Assembly (NCBI RefSeq): GCF_020164785.1 | Contig: NZ_JAIUGX010000009.1 | Span: forward strand, 1 to 64,000 | DNA: 64,000 bases | Source: Mesorhizobium sp. ES1-1 | Lineage (GTDB): Bacteria; Pseudomonadota; Alphaproteobacteria; Rhizobiales; Rhizobiaceae | Direction: 5' to 3' | Made by a program: the position numbers and the translations under genes | Notes under the pieces: model-generated | What the model saw: the letters and a program-made list of their open reading frames with translations, nothing else | What the model was told of the DNA's origin: nothing | The model's database searches: none | Shown here: positions 41,345 through 50,102 of the stretch, one piece after another | Layout: each line of letters opens with the position of its first letter | Numbering within the stretch: position 1 is the first letter of the stretch

Positions 41345-41442
41345 CACGCCGTCAATATGGAATGGCTATTCTTCATGTTCGAGCCTTTTGGGGAGGCCAA
41401 AGAATCCGGATACCTGGTGCTCGCGGTCAAGTGATGGCTGCT

Positions 41443-42441
41443 TCACGCAAGGTCCTGGACCACCGTATAGGGACGATATTTGGCGTATTCCGTTTGCGGC
41501 ACGTCGATATCGAGCAGATCAAGATTGCGTGCCAGATTGGCCGGCTTGGCGGTCCCGGTCAGCACGGTGGCGACCACGGGCTCGTGCAGCGGAAACTGGA
41601 AGGCGGCGGCAGCCAGGGGATAACCGCCCTCAGCGGCGATCCTTCCCATTGCATCGACCCGGGCAAGAATATCCTCGCTCGCCGGCGCATAGTCGAAATT
41701 CGCGCCCATTACCGGGCCCGTGGCCAGTATGCCGGAATTGAACACACCGCCGATGACAAGGGAGGTCTGTCGCGCCCTGCACAAAGGCAGCAGTTCGGCT
41801 TCCGCGCTGCGGTCGAGCAAGGTGTAGCGGCTGGCAAGCAGGATGCAGTCGAGTGGCGCGCGGCGCATCACGTCCAGGCAGATGGGGACTTCGTTGACGC
41901 CGAGCCCATAGGCGGAAATCGTGCCGGAACGTTTCAATTCATCAAGCGCCTTGAGGCCGCCATCCATCAGTTGGCGAAAGTGGAGCTTGGTCTTCTCGAC
42001 GCCGTGCGTGTAAGCGCCGATGTCATGGACGTAGAGGATGTCGATCTTGTTCAGGCCGAGCCGCGCATAGCTGAAATCGACGGATCGCATGATGCCATCG
42101 TAGGAATAGTCATAGTCGAGCGCGAAAGGCAGCGGCTCGACATAGGCGTGATCGGGAACCTGGTCTTCCGGCACCGGGCGGAACAGCCGACCGACCTTGG
42201 TGGACAGCACATAGGAATCGCGCGGCTTCGCGCGCAGGAAGTCGCCGAAGCGGCGTTCCGAGAGGCCGAAGCCGTAGAAGGGCGCGGTGTCGAAATAGCG
42301 CAGGCCAGCGTCCCAGGCGCCCTGCAGCGTTTCCATCGCCGCCGCGCGCGAACAGGCGCGGTAGAGGCCGCCTATGGCGGCGCCGCCGAAACTAATCTCG
42401 GTAACCTCGAGCGCCGTCTGGCCGATGCGGCGTGTTTGCAT
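41443..42441 (-). CDS. Aldo/keto reductase, L-fucose/D-threo-aldose dehydrogenase type
   Basis: A 332-residue aldo/keto reductase barrel. The catalytic aspartate and tyrosine appear in YFDTAPFYGFGLSE (about residues 48-61), the lysine in VLSTKVGRL, and the histidine in LYVHDIG. Relatives with this length and the IGQTALEVTEISFGGAAIGGLY beginning (opening IGQTALEVT) oxidise L-fucose, D-arabinose or similar free sugars to lactones. The ATG at 42441 is preferred over 42525, which would lie inside the upstream gene. It follows the altronate-dehydratase-family gene by 59 bp in the same operon. Confidence 0.9.
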   Translation of the reverse strand: MQTRRIGQTALEVTEISFGGAAIGGLYRACSRAAAMETLQGAWDAGLRYFDTAPFYGFGLSERRFGDFLRAKPRDSYVLSTKVGRLFRPVPEDQVPDHAYVEPLPFALDYDYSYDGIMRSVDFSYARLGLNKIDILYVHDIGAYTHGVEKTKLHFRQLMDGGLKALDELKRSGTISAYGLGVNEVPICLDVMRRAPLDCILLASRYTLLDRSAEAELLPLCRARQTSLVIGGVFNSGILATGPVMGANFDYAPASEDILARVDAMGRIAAEGGYPLAAAAFQFPLHEPVVATVLTGTAKPANLARNLDLLDIDVPQTEYAKYRPYTVVQDLA

Positions 42442-42500
42442 GCGAAAATCCTCTCCGTTCCGGGCCGCGGCCGGCTCGACAGATTGCTGCTCGGTCCGGT

Positions 42501-44006
42501 TTAGAGCGTCGCTCCGAGGTGCCACGGCACGAATTCATTGTCGCCGTAACCGAACTCCTCGCTCTTGGTCTTGCGGCCGGAAGCCGTCTCCACGATCAGT
42601 TCGAAGATCTCGCGGCCCATGCCGGCGATTGTCTTTTCGCCGGAAGCAATGACGCCGCAGTTGACGTCCATGTCCTCTTCCATCTGATGATACATGGTGG
42701 AGTTGGTGGCGACCTTTATCGACGGCGTCGGCCGGCAGCCGAAGCAGGAACCCCGGCCGGTGGTGAAGACGATGACGTTCGCGCCGCCCGCGACCTGGCC
42801 GGTTGCCGACACGGGGTCGTAGCCGGGCGTGTCCATGAACACCAAGCCGCTGCCGGTGACCTTTTCGGCGTAGCCGAAGACGCCGTTGAGCGGCGTCTGG
42901 CCGCCCTTGGCGACAGCCCCAAGCGATTTCTCGAGAATGGTGGTGAGGCCGCCACGCTTGTTGCCGGGCGAGGGATTGTTGTCGATCGAGGCGCCATGCT
43001 TGGCGACATGGTCCTCCCACCATTTGACGAAACCGTCGAGCTTCTGGGCGATTTCCGGCGTTGCCGCGCGATAGGCGAGCAGATGTTCGGCGCCATAGAT
43101 TTCGGTCGTCTCGGACAGGATGCCGATACCGCCGACGCCGGCCAGGATGTCGACAGCCGCGCCCAGCGCCGGATTGGCTGTGATGCCCGACATGCCGTCG
43201 GAACCGCCACATTGCAGGCCAACGACGATCTCGCTGACCGGGATCGGCTCGCGCTTCAGCTGGCCGACTTCCTCGGCAATGTCGGCCAAGACCAACATCG
43301 CCTTTTCCACCGATTTGCGCGACCCGCCGGACTCCTGGATGTTGAAATGGCGTTTGCCCGCAGCGACACCCTTCTGGCCGTAAAGGGTGAGCTGGTTGAC
43401 CTCGCAGCCGAGGCCGACCATCAGCACGCCGCCGAAATTCGGGTGGCGGGCATAGCCGGCCAGAGTGCGGTGCAGCACCATCATCCCGTCGCCGGTGCCG
43501 CTCATGCCACAGCCCTGGCCGTGGACGATCGGCACGAAGCCGTCGATGCCGGGATATTTCGGCAGCAAGGTCCGGTTGGCGGCGTCGGCGATGGAATGGC
43601 AGACCGTGGCCGAGCAATTGACGCTGGCAAGGATGCCGATGAAGTTGCGCGTACCGGCGCGGCCGTCGGCGCGGCGATAGCCCATGAAGGTGCGGGCGCG
43701 GTCGGCCTCGGTGGCGTGCTCGGCTTCACTGGGCGGCACCACCGGCAAGCGGCCGGATTCGAAGACCAGATTATGCGAATGGACATGCTCGCCGGGCGCG
43801 ATGTCTTGCGTGGCGCGGCCGATCGCCTGCGCGTATTTCACCACCGCCTCGCCTGCGGCGATCGCTTTGATCGCCACTTTGTGGCCGGGTTCGATGAGGG
43901 TCGCGGCAAGCGCGCCGCCTGGCAGCGCCGTGCCGATCTCGATGCGGCCATTGGCAACCGCAACATTGTCGGCCGGGGATAGAAGAATGGTGTTGGAGAC
44001 GTTCAC
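42501..44006 (-). CDS. uxaA: Altronate dehydratase family protein (UxaA type)
   Basis: A 501-residue enzyme containing an N-terminal SAF domain (about residues 1-85) and the altronase/galactarate dehydratase domain. The GYRRADGRAGTRNFIGIL segment and HGQGCGMSG near residues 160-170 are strongly conserved in this family. LQCGGSDGMSGITANPALG and TTGRGSCFGCRPTPSIKVATNS are the cysteine-rich metal-site segments (the last opening TTGRGSCFGCR). Family members dehydrate altronate or galactarate to 2-keto-3-deoxy acids. The symbol uxaA is family-based; the true sugar acid may differ. A divergent GntR gene (44256) is the likely regulator. Confidence 0.88.
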   Translation of the reverse strand: MNVSNTILLSPADNVAVANGRIEIGTALPGGALAATLIEPGHKVAIKAIAAGEAVVKYAQAIGRATQDIAPGEHVHSHNLVFESGRLPVVPPSEAEHATEADRARTFMGYRRADGRAGTRNFIGILASVNCSATVCHSIADAANRTLLPKYPGIDGFVPIVHGQGCGMSGTGDGMMVLHRTLAGYARHPNFGGVLMVGLGCEVNQLTLYGQKGVAAGKRHFNIQESGGSRKSVEKAMLVLADIAEEVGQLKREPIPVSEIVVGLQCGGSDGMSGITANPALGAAVDILAGVGGIGILSETTEIYGAEHLLAYRAATPEIAQKLDGFVKWWEDHVAKHGASIDNNPSPGNKRGGLTTILEKSLGAVAKGGQTPLNGVFGYAEKVTGSGLVFMDTPGYDPVSATGQVAGGANVIVFTTGRGSCFGCRPTPSIKVATNSTMYHQMEEDMDVNCGVIASGEKTIAGMGREIFELIVETASGRKTKSEEFGYGDNEFVPWHLGATL

Positions 44007-44080
44007 GGGCGGGTTCCTGGGTAATCCTGGGATGCGCGCGGATTGACACGCGCTTGATAAGAGTTAATGTCTTTTATCGT

Positions 44081-44111
44081 GAAAAAACAGTTTTCCGTCA
44101 ATTGTTTTTTC
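44081..44111. promoter_or_regulatory. Inverted repeat GAAAAAACA ... TGTTTTTTC between divergent genes
   Basis: Arms at 44081-44089 and 44103-44111 are perfect. A further GATAA/TTATC pair lies at 44056-44078. Located in the 249-bp gap between the altronate-dehydratase gene and the GntR gene, it is a likely operator or promoter element. The string AAAAAACAGTT is shared with 41183-41208. Confidence 0.5.
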
Positions 44112-44255
44112 GCTGGCGTTGTGGCGCCTCCGGCTCAAGGGCATTGCGGCCGATGAAGACCCGAGCGGAAGCGATTTGCTGCTTTCCAGGGCCAGGGGAA
44201 CGTCATATTGCGCTTCGAGCCGGTCATGCAAGCACCGGCATTGGGTGGGGCAGGG

Positions 44256-45158
44256 ATGTCGAAGAGCAACAACGTCTACAAGGACGCCTACAACAGGTGC
44301 CTCAGGCTCCTCGACGAGACGCGCAGCCTGCCTTCGGAGCCGGAGCTCGGAATTTTGCTCGGCGTCAGCCGCACCACGGTGCGCAGCATCCTGGCGCGCA
44401 TGGAAGAAACCGGCCTGATCGCCTGGAACAAGCGCGCCAAGACGGTGCTGCGCGAACCGGGCGCCGACGATTTCTTTCCCGAGGAGGAGACCGACACGCT
44501 GGCGCAGATCATCGAGCGGTCGTTCATGCGGCGGCTGCTCGCCGGCGGCGCCGAAGCCGGCATGCAGATCAACGAGCTTGAGCTGGCGCGCGAGATCGGA
44601 GTCGGCACCACCAGCGTGCGCGAGTTCCTGATCCGCTTCTCCCGTTTCGGCCTCATAGAAAAGCGCCGCAACAGCCATTGGGTGCTGAAAGGCTTCACCC
44701 GCGCCTTCGCGCTGGAACTGACCGAAATCCGCGAGATATTCGAAATGCGGTCGGCTGCAGCTTTCGCGGCTTTGCCGAGCGACAGCCCGGTCTGGGCCGA
44801 TCTCGACCGTCTGGAGGCCGAGCATCATCTGCTGGCCAGTCAGATCGCCACGCGCTTCAACGAATTCTCGGAGCTGGACGAGCGCTTCCACCGGCTTATC
44901 CATCGCGCCTCCCACAACCGCTTCATCGTCGATTTCTACGACGTCATCGCGATGATCTTCCACTACCATTATCAGTGGAACAAGGCGCAGGAACGCGAGC
45001 GCAACGAAGTCGCGGTCGGCGAACATCTGGCCTATATCGAAGCCCTCAAATCGCGCGACCTCGGCAAGGTGGACGCCGCCTGCCGCAGGCATCTGAAGTC
45101 GGCGCGCCAGACATTGCTCACCTCGATCCCCGAAAGCCGGCTGCCGATGAAATCCTGA
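44256..45158 (+). CDS. GntR-type regulator with two winged-helix domains and an FCD-like domain
   Basis: A 300-residue regulator. A first GntR-type helix-turn-helix is seen at about residues 20-60 (PSEPELGILLGVSRTTVRSI with LARMEETGLI). A second helix-turn-helix motif follows at about 100-145 (INELELAREIGVGTTSVREF with LIRFSRFGLIEKRRN). The C-terminal helical domain has FCD features (EIREIFEMRSAAAFA, ELDERFHRLIHRASHNRF, EHLAYIEALKSRD). Most FadR-type regulators are about 240 residues with one winged helix, so the extra N-terminal domain is unusual. The ATG at 44256 follows GGGTGGGGCAGGG. It is divergent from the altronate-dehydratase gene. Confidence 0.88.
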   Translation: MSKSNNVYKDAYNRCLRLLDETRSLPSEPELGILLGVSRTTVRSILARMEETGLIAWNKRAKTVLREPGADDFFPEEETDTLAQIIERSFMRRLLAGGAEAGMQINELELAREIGVGTTSVREFLIRFSRFGLIEKRRNSHWVLKGFTRAFALELTEIREIFEMRSAAAFAALPSDSPVWADLDRLEAEHHLLASQIATRFNEFSELDERFHRLIHRASHNRFIVDFYDVIAMIFHYHYQWNKAQERERNEVAVGEHLAYIEALKSRDLGKVDAACRRHLKSARQTLLTSIPESRLPMKS

Positions 45159-45291
45159 CCATGCCGCGTTGCCGCAGGATCGAATTGCCGATTTTCGGCC
45201 TGTCGCCGACATGGTAGATATGGCTCGTGACTGCTGAGGCAAATCGTTCGAGGGGGCAAGTCGCCTGAACAAGAGGGCAAGACAGTGGAGC

Positions 45292-45642
45292 ATGCCGGTC
45301 GCGCTTGTCGCGGCCTATTTGCTGCTGCTCCAGTCGACGCTCGGCGCTTTCGCCTTCGGCATCGGCCCTGAGGGTTCGCAACTCGACGCCTTCGGCAATG
45401 TCATCTGTACGCATGAGGGCGCCGCGGAGCGTCCGGGCGGCAATCCGCCGTCGCATCTGCCCGCGTGCTGCGTGCTTGGCTGCGGCACGTTTTCGTCGGC
45501 CTTCGCGCCACCGCCCGATGCGGCACCGGCGATGGGCAGCCATTCCTTCGAAGCGGTCGTCTTCGTCTTTCCAACGGCCGTTCATCTCGAATTCGCACGC
45601 CAGCGCTCGCCCTCGAACCCACGCGCGCCGCCGCTGGCCTGA
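45292..45642 (+). CDS. Small Cys/His-containing membrane protein, DUF2946-like
   Basis: A 116-residue protein with an N-terminal hydrophobic segment (VALVAAYLLLLQSTLGAFAFG) and a Cys/His motif (CTHEG, then HLPACCVLGCG). DUF2946 proteins with this arrangement are usually found in copper-responsive gene groups. It precedes PCu(A)C, DUF1775 and CopC/CopD genes on the same strand, which supports a copper role. The annotated start is the ATG at 45292; the frame is open for a few codons upstream without a clear alternative start. Confidence 0.7.
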   Translation: MPVALVAAYLLLLQSTLGAFAFGIGPEGSQLDAFGNVICTHEGAAERPGGNPPSHLPACCVLGCGTFSSAFAPPPDAAPAMGSHSFEAVVFVFPTAVHLEFARQRSPSNPRAPPLA

Positions 45643-45729
45643 GCCGCGCGCCTATTCACGGCCGTACTCACCCCAGATCAAACCAGTCGCGGCCGGCAAC
45701 GGCGCGATCGTCATTTCCATGGAGAAACC

Positions 45730-46272
45730 ATGTCCCGTTCTTTCCGAAACGCCGCGCGTCCGACGCCCGGCGCCCTCCGGCACAGGATCGAGGAGCGTCT
45801 CGGCATTGCCGTGTTCACCCTTGCCCTTCTGTTTCTGTGCGCACAGACCGTTTTCGCACATGAGTTCAAAATCGGCGATCTTGAGATCGGTCATCCCTGG
45901 TCGCGTGCCACGCCGGCCGGCGCCAAGGTAGCCGGCGGATATTTCACCATCACCAACAAGGGCGGCACGGCGGATCGGCTGCTGTCGATTTCCTCCGACA
46001 TCTCCGACAAAGCGGAACTGCACGAGATGGGCGTCGAGGATGGCGTCATGACCATGCGGCCGGTTGCCGGAGGCCTGGAGATCCCCGCCGGCGGCAAGGT
46101 GGCCCTGGCGCCCGGCGGCTATCACCTGATGTTCGTCGGCCTGAAGCGGCAGCCCAAGCAGGGCGAAACATTCTCCGCCACGCTGACCTTCGAGAAGGCC
46201 GGCGTCGTCAGCGTCGATTTCGCCGTCGAAGGCATGGGCGAGACTGGCGCAATGGACGACCACGCAAATTGA
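45730..46272 (+). CDS. Periplasmic copper chaperone PCu(A)C family protein
   Basis: A 180-residue protein with an N-terminal membrane/signal segment (about residues 24-43, ending VFAHEF). The PCu(A)C copper-binding set H-x-M ... M ... H-x-M is present: HEMGVEDGVMTM near residues 98-109 and GYHLMFVG near 133-140. Such proteins deliver Cu(I) to cytochrome oxidase or take part in copper homeostasis. The N-terminal cytoplasmic leader is longer than usual; an internal start is possible. It overlaps the next gene's longest frame and is followed by DUF1775 and CopC/CopD genes. Confidence 0.92.
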   Translation: MSRSFRNAARPTPGALRHRIEERLGIAVFTLALLFLCAQTVFAHEFKIGDLEIGHPWSRATPAGAKVAGGYFTITNKGGTADRLLSISSDISDKAELHEMGVEDGVMTMRPVAGGLEIPAGGKVALAPGGYHLMFVGLKRQPKQGETFSATLTFEKAGVVSVDFAVEGMGETGAMDDHAN

Positions 46273-46307
46273 TCGCGCCAAACAGATTTGAAATCGGAGG
46301 GACCAAC

Positions 46308-46826
46308 ATGAACAAGTATCTTTTATCGGCGGGCGCGCTTCTCGCCTTGGGGACAAGTGCCGCCTTCTCGCATATCACGCTCGAAACCCAGGAGGCCGCG
46401 GTCGGCTCCACCTACAAGGCCGTGCTGCGCGTACCGCACGGCTGCGACGGCAAGGCGACCACCGCCGTGCGCGTGCAGATTCCGGAAGGGGTGATCGCGG
46501 TGAAGCCCATGCCGAAGCCCGGCTGGACGCTGCAGACCAAGAAGGGGAAATACGAGAAGTCGTACGAACTCTACGGCCAGGCGGTGACCGACGGGGTCAA
46601 GGAAGTCGACTGGAGCGGCGGCAGCTTGCCGGATGAGTTCTACGACGAGTTCGTCTTTCGCGGGACACTGACGGCGGACCTCCCTGCCGACCGGAAACTC
46701 TACTTCCCGGTGGTGCAGGAATGCGACGGCGTCGTCGAGCGCTGGATCGAGATTCCGGCGGCCGGCCAGGATGAGGACGCGCTGGAGACCCCCGCTCCCG
46801 GCATCAAGCTCTTGCCAAAGAAATGA
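46308..46826 (+). CDS. YcnI-like copper-associated protein (DUF1775)
   Basis: A 172-residue secreted protein with a signal peptide ending SAAFSH. The mature N-terminal histidine of SHITLETQEAAVGSTYK and the downstream VPHGCDGKATTAVRVQIPEG segment (opening VPHGCDGKATT) are conserved in YcnI-type domains, which bind Cu(II) through the N-terminal histidine. CGGAGGGACCAAC just upstream supports the ATG at 46308. It lies 35 bp after the PCu(A)C gene and 54 bp before the CopC/CopD gene, a known copper-handling set. Confidence 0.92.
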   Translation: MNKYLLSAGALLALGTSAAFSHITLETQEAAVGSTYKAVLRVPHGCDGKATTAVRVQIPEGVIAVKPMPKPGWTLQTKKGKYEKSYELYGQAVTDGVKEVDWSGGSLPDEFYDEFVFRGTLTADLPADRKLYFPVVQECDGVVERWIEIPAAGQDEDALETPAPGIKLLPKK

Positions 46827-46880
46827 CCTCATGGCGGCGCGCCTTGTTCGCAGGGCACGCCGCGGTTCTGTGGCTGTGAC

Positions 46881-48518
46881 ATGAACGCGATACGCCCCCT
46901 TCAGAGTACCGATAAGGCCGGCGGACCGGCGGCCCGGATTGCCGGATGGCTGTTAGCCGTGGTGATCGGGCTCATCGTCATGGCCTCGCCCAGCCAAGCC
47001 TTCGGCCATGCCGCGCTGATCAAGGCTGACCCGGCCGACGGCGCGGTGCTGGCGCAGTCTCCGGCGCGATTTTCGCTGATTTTCAGCGAGCCGGTATCGC
47101 CCCTGGTGCTGACCCTGGTGAAGCCTGACGGCGCTCCGGTCCCGCTAACAAGCTTCCGTCTCGCCGACCAGACGGTCACAATCGATAATCCGCAGGCGCT
47201 TGGATCAGGCACGCATGTGCTGAGCTGGCGCGTCATCTCGGCGGATGGTCATCCGGTCGGTGGCTCCTTGCTGTTTTCCATTGGCGTGCCGACGGAGGCA
47301 CCGGCAGTTTCGGAGGCGATCGACTGGCCGCCGCGGTTGGCGCTCTGGGTGGGCAAGGTCTTTCTCTACATCGGCCTTTTCCTCGGCGTCGGAGGCGCCT
47401 TCGCCCTGGTCTGGCTGGCGGGGCATGGTCGTGTCGGCCAAAGTTTCGTCACGGCCACGCTCCTGTGCGGGCTGATCGCTGCGCCGTTTTCACTGGGTTC
47501 TCAGGGTCTCGACGCGCTCGGAGCGCCCTTCTCCCGTTTCGCCGAGCCAATCATCTGGCGAACCGGGCTCGCGACAAGTTTCGGCTGGACCGTATTGATC
47601 GCCCTGGTCGCGCTAGGCCTTGGCCTGCTGTCGCTGGCCGGACCGCGCCAAGCTGCCAAGCCGCTGGCGCTTGCCGGGCTGGCCGGCGTGGGTGCCGCGC
47701 TTGCCGCAAGCGGCCACGCCAGCGCGGCCGAACCGCAATGGCTGACACGGCCGATGGTGTTCCTGCACGGCATCGGCATCGCCTTCTGGGCGGGGGCGCT
47801 GGCACCGCTTGGTCTTGCACTGAAAGGTACATCGGTAGAGGGCGGTACATTCCTGCGGCGCTTCTCACGCATGATCATGCCCGTGGTGGGCGTGCTTGCC
47901 GTCGCCGGTATCGTGCTGGCAGTCATCCAGGTGCAGACGCCCGCCGCGCTGCTCGCGACCGCCTATGGCCGGCTGCTTCTGGTCAAGCTGGGGCTGCTGG
48001 TGTTCCTGTTCACGCTCGCCGGCATAAACCGCTGGAGACTGACCGCATCGGCCGAGGTCGGGGCGACGGAAGTGCAACGCAGGCTCGCCCGTTCGATCGG
48101 CGTCGAGATGCTGATCGTCCTGGCGATCTTCGGCGTTGCCGCGGGCTGGCGCTTCACGCCGCCGCCTCGGGCAATAGCCATTGCGGCCGCCCAGCCGGTG
48201 TCGGTTCACATCCATGCATTGCAAGCGATGGCGGATCTGACAATTATGCCCGGCCATGCTGGGCCGGTCTCCGCCTCGATGATCATCATGACCGGCGACT
48301 TCGGGCCGCTCGACGCCAAGGAAGTGACATTGGTGCTGTCCAAACCCGATTCCGGCATTGAGCCACTGAAGCGCGCGGCGACCAAGCCCGGCGACGGCAG
48401 CTGGCGTGTCGACAATCTCGTTATCCCGGTTCCCGGCCGATGGACGGCGCGCATCGACATGCTGGTCTCAGATTTCGAGATGGTGAAGATCGAGGCGCCT
48501 GTCGACATCAGGCCGTAA
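46881..48518 (+). CDS. Copper resistance protein, CopC-CopD fusion
   Basis: A 545-residue protein. A signal segment (about residues 20-45) is followed by a CopC domain beginning GHAALIKADPADGAVL; its N-terminal histidine and the SADGHPVGG motif (about residues 120-128) provide copper ligands. From about residue 150 to 425 there are eight or so membrane helices of the CopD type (for example VGKVFLYIGLFLGVGGAFALVW, opening VGKVFLYIG). A periplasmic C-terminal domain (about 440-545) follows. CopC/CopD proteins bind or import copper. The fusion into one chain is common in alphaproteobacteria and similar to YcnJ. Confidence 0.92.
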   Translation: MNAIRPLQSTDKAGGPAARIAGWLLAVVIGLIVMASPSQAFGHAALIKADPADGAVLAQSPARFSLIFSEPVSPLVLTLVKPDGAPVPLTSFRLADQTVTIDNPQALGSGTHVLSWRVISADGHPVGGSLLFSIGVPTEAPAVSEAIDWPPRLALWVGKVFLYIGLFLGVGGAFALVWLAGHGRVGQSFVTATLLCGLIAAPFSLGSQGLDALGAPFSRFAEPIIWRTGLATSFGWTVLIALVALGLGLLSLAGPRQAAKPLALAGLAGVGAALAASGHASAAEPQWLTRPMVFLHGIGIAFWAGALAPLGLALKGTSVEGGTFLRRFSRMIMPVVGVLAVAGIVLAVIQVQTPAALLATAYGRLLLVKLGLLVFLFTLAGINRWRLTASAEVGATEVQRRLARSIGVEMLIVLAIFGVAAGWRFTPPPRAIAIAAAQPVSVHIHALQAMADLTIMPGHAGPVSASMIIMTGDFGPLDAKEVTLVLSKPDSGIEPLKRAATKPGDGSWRVDNLVIPVPGRWTARIDMLVSDFEMVKIEAPVDIRP

Positions 48519-48671
48519 ATCGACCACATGCGAGAAGAGCTGCCGAAGGCGCTGTAAACATGGCTGGCTGAAACACAATTCGGCGAGGCGGTTGACGTGA
48601 CTTGAAAGGCCCGTCAATCATCGCCGCAAATTACGGGCTCCAACCAACAAAATCCGAAGCAGGGAAGAACG

Positions 48672-50099
48672 ATGGAAAAAGCCGAAATCGGTCTGATCGG
48701 CCTTGGCACGATGGGCTCCAATCTGGCGCTCAACATAGCCGAGCATGGCCACCGCATCGCCGTCTTCAATCGCACAAAGGCACGGACCGACGCTTTCCTC
48801 AACAATGCCGGGGCGCTTAGGGACATGGTTGTGCCTTGCTACAGCCTGGAGGAACTCGCCGCCGCGATCAAACCGCCGCGCCCGGTCATCATCATGGTGC
48901 TGGCCGGCAAGCCGGTCGACGAGCAGATCGAGGCGTTGCGCGGCGTTCTTTCGGCAAACGACATCGTCATCGACGCCGGCAACGCCAATTTCCGCGACAC
49001 GATGCGCCGTTTCTCCGAGCTCTCCAGCTCCGGCCTGACCTTCATCGGCATGGGTGTGTCCGGCGGCGAGGAGGGCGCGCGCCACGGGCCGTCGATCATG
49101 GTCGGGGGCACTGAAGAGTCCTGGAAGCGGGTCGAGAAGGTGCTGACCGCCATCTCGGCCAAGTTCAGGGATGAACCCTGCGCGGCATGGCTCGGCACCG
49201 ATGGCGCCGGGCATTTCGTCAAGACCATCCATAATGGCATCGAATATGCCGACATGCAGATGATCGCCGAGATCTACGGCATCCTGCGCGATGGGCTCGG
49301 CATGGGGCCGAAGGAGATCGGCGCCGTTTTTGAAGAGTGGAACAAGGGCCGGCTGAACTCCTACCTGATCGAGATCACTGCGAAAGTCCTCGCGGCCGAC
49401 GATCCGAAGACCGGCAAGCCGGTGGTCGACATCATCCTCGACCGCGCCGGCCAGAAGGGCACCGGCAAATGGTCGGTCATCGAGGCGCAGCAGCTCGGCA
49501 TTCCTGCGACCGCGATCGAGGCCGCGGTGGCGGCGCGCGTTCTGTCGTCGATCAAGGACGAAAGGCTGGCGGCCGAAAAAGCCTATGGCGATATCGGCGT
49601 TACGAAAATTTCCGGGGACAGGGACGTGCTGCTGAAAGATCTCGAACTGGCGTTGTTCGCCGGCAAGATCGCCGCTTACGCCCAAGGTTTCGCGGTGATG
49701 AGCGGCGCCTCGAAGGAGTTCAATTGGAACCTGCCAATGCCGACCATCGCCAAGATCTGGCGGGCGGGCTGCATCATCCGCTCGCAATTGCTGGACACCA
49801 TGGCGGACGCTTTCGGCGCCGGCGGCGCAGCCACCAACCTCCTGATGGCGCCGGCCTTCATCTCGTTGATGCAGGAGGCGCATCCATCCCTGCGGCGCGT
49901 CGTGGCCAAGGCGTCGGAGGCAGGCACGCCGGTGCCGGCATTGTCGTCGGCGCTGGCCTATTTCGACAGCTATCGCCAGGGCCGGGGCACGTCCAACCTG
50001 ATCCAGGCGCAACGCGATTTCTTCGGCGCGCATGGCTTCGAGCGCATTGGCGAGCAGGGCGCGTTCCATGGACCCTGGGGCAGCGGCGCGGCCGGATAG
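48672..50099 (+). CDS. gnd: 6-phosphogluconate dehydrogenase, decarboxylating
   Basis: A 475-residue enzyme that converts 6-phosphogluconate to ribulose 5-phosphate and CO2 with NADP. The Rossmann motif GLIGLGTMGSNLALNIAEHG (opening GLIGLGTMG) and FNRTKART lie near the start. The substrate-binding segment is VSGGEEGARHGPSIMVGG (about residues 128-145), the catalytic lysine is in HFVKTIHNGIEYADMQ (about 184-199), and the C-terminal tail ends HGPW. GCAGGGAAGAACG precedes the ATG. Its 3' end faces the LacI regulator with only three bases between the stops. Confidence 0.95.
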   Translation: MEKAEIGLIGLGTMGSNLALNIAEHGHRIAVFNRTKARTDAFLNNAGALRDMVVPCYSLEELAAAIKPPRPVIIMVLAGKPVDEQIEALRGVLSANDIVIDAGNANFRDTMRRFSELSSSGLTFIGMGVSGGEEGARHGPSIMVGGTEESWKRVEKVLTAISAKFRDEPCAAWLGTDGAGHFVKTIHNGIEYADMQMIAEIYGILRDGLGMGPKEIGAVFEEWNKGRLNSYLIEITAKVLAADDPKTGKPVVDIILDRAGQKGTGKWSVIEAQQLGIPATAIEAAVAARVLSSIKDERLAAEKAYGDIGVTKISGDRDVLLKDLELALFAGKIAAYAQGFAVMSGASKEFNWNLPMPTIAKIWRAGCIIRSQLLDTMADAFGAGGAATNLLMAPAFISLMQEAHPSLRRVVAKASEAGTPVPALSSALAYFDSYRQGRGTSNLIQAQRDFFGAHGFERIGEQGAFHGPWGSGAAG

Positions 50100-50102
50100 A
50101 CC

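Noticed and set aside
42432..43982. Plus-strand open frame of 516 codons
   Set aside because: Antisense shadow of the altronate-dehydratase-family gene, whose conserved motifs are clear on the minus strand.
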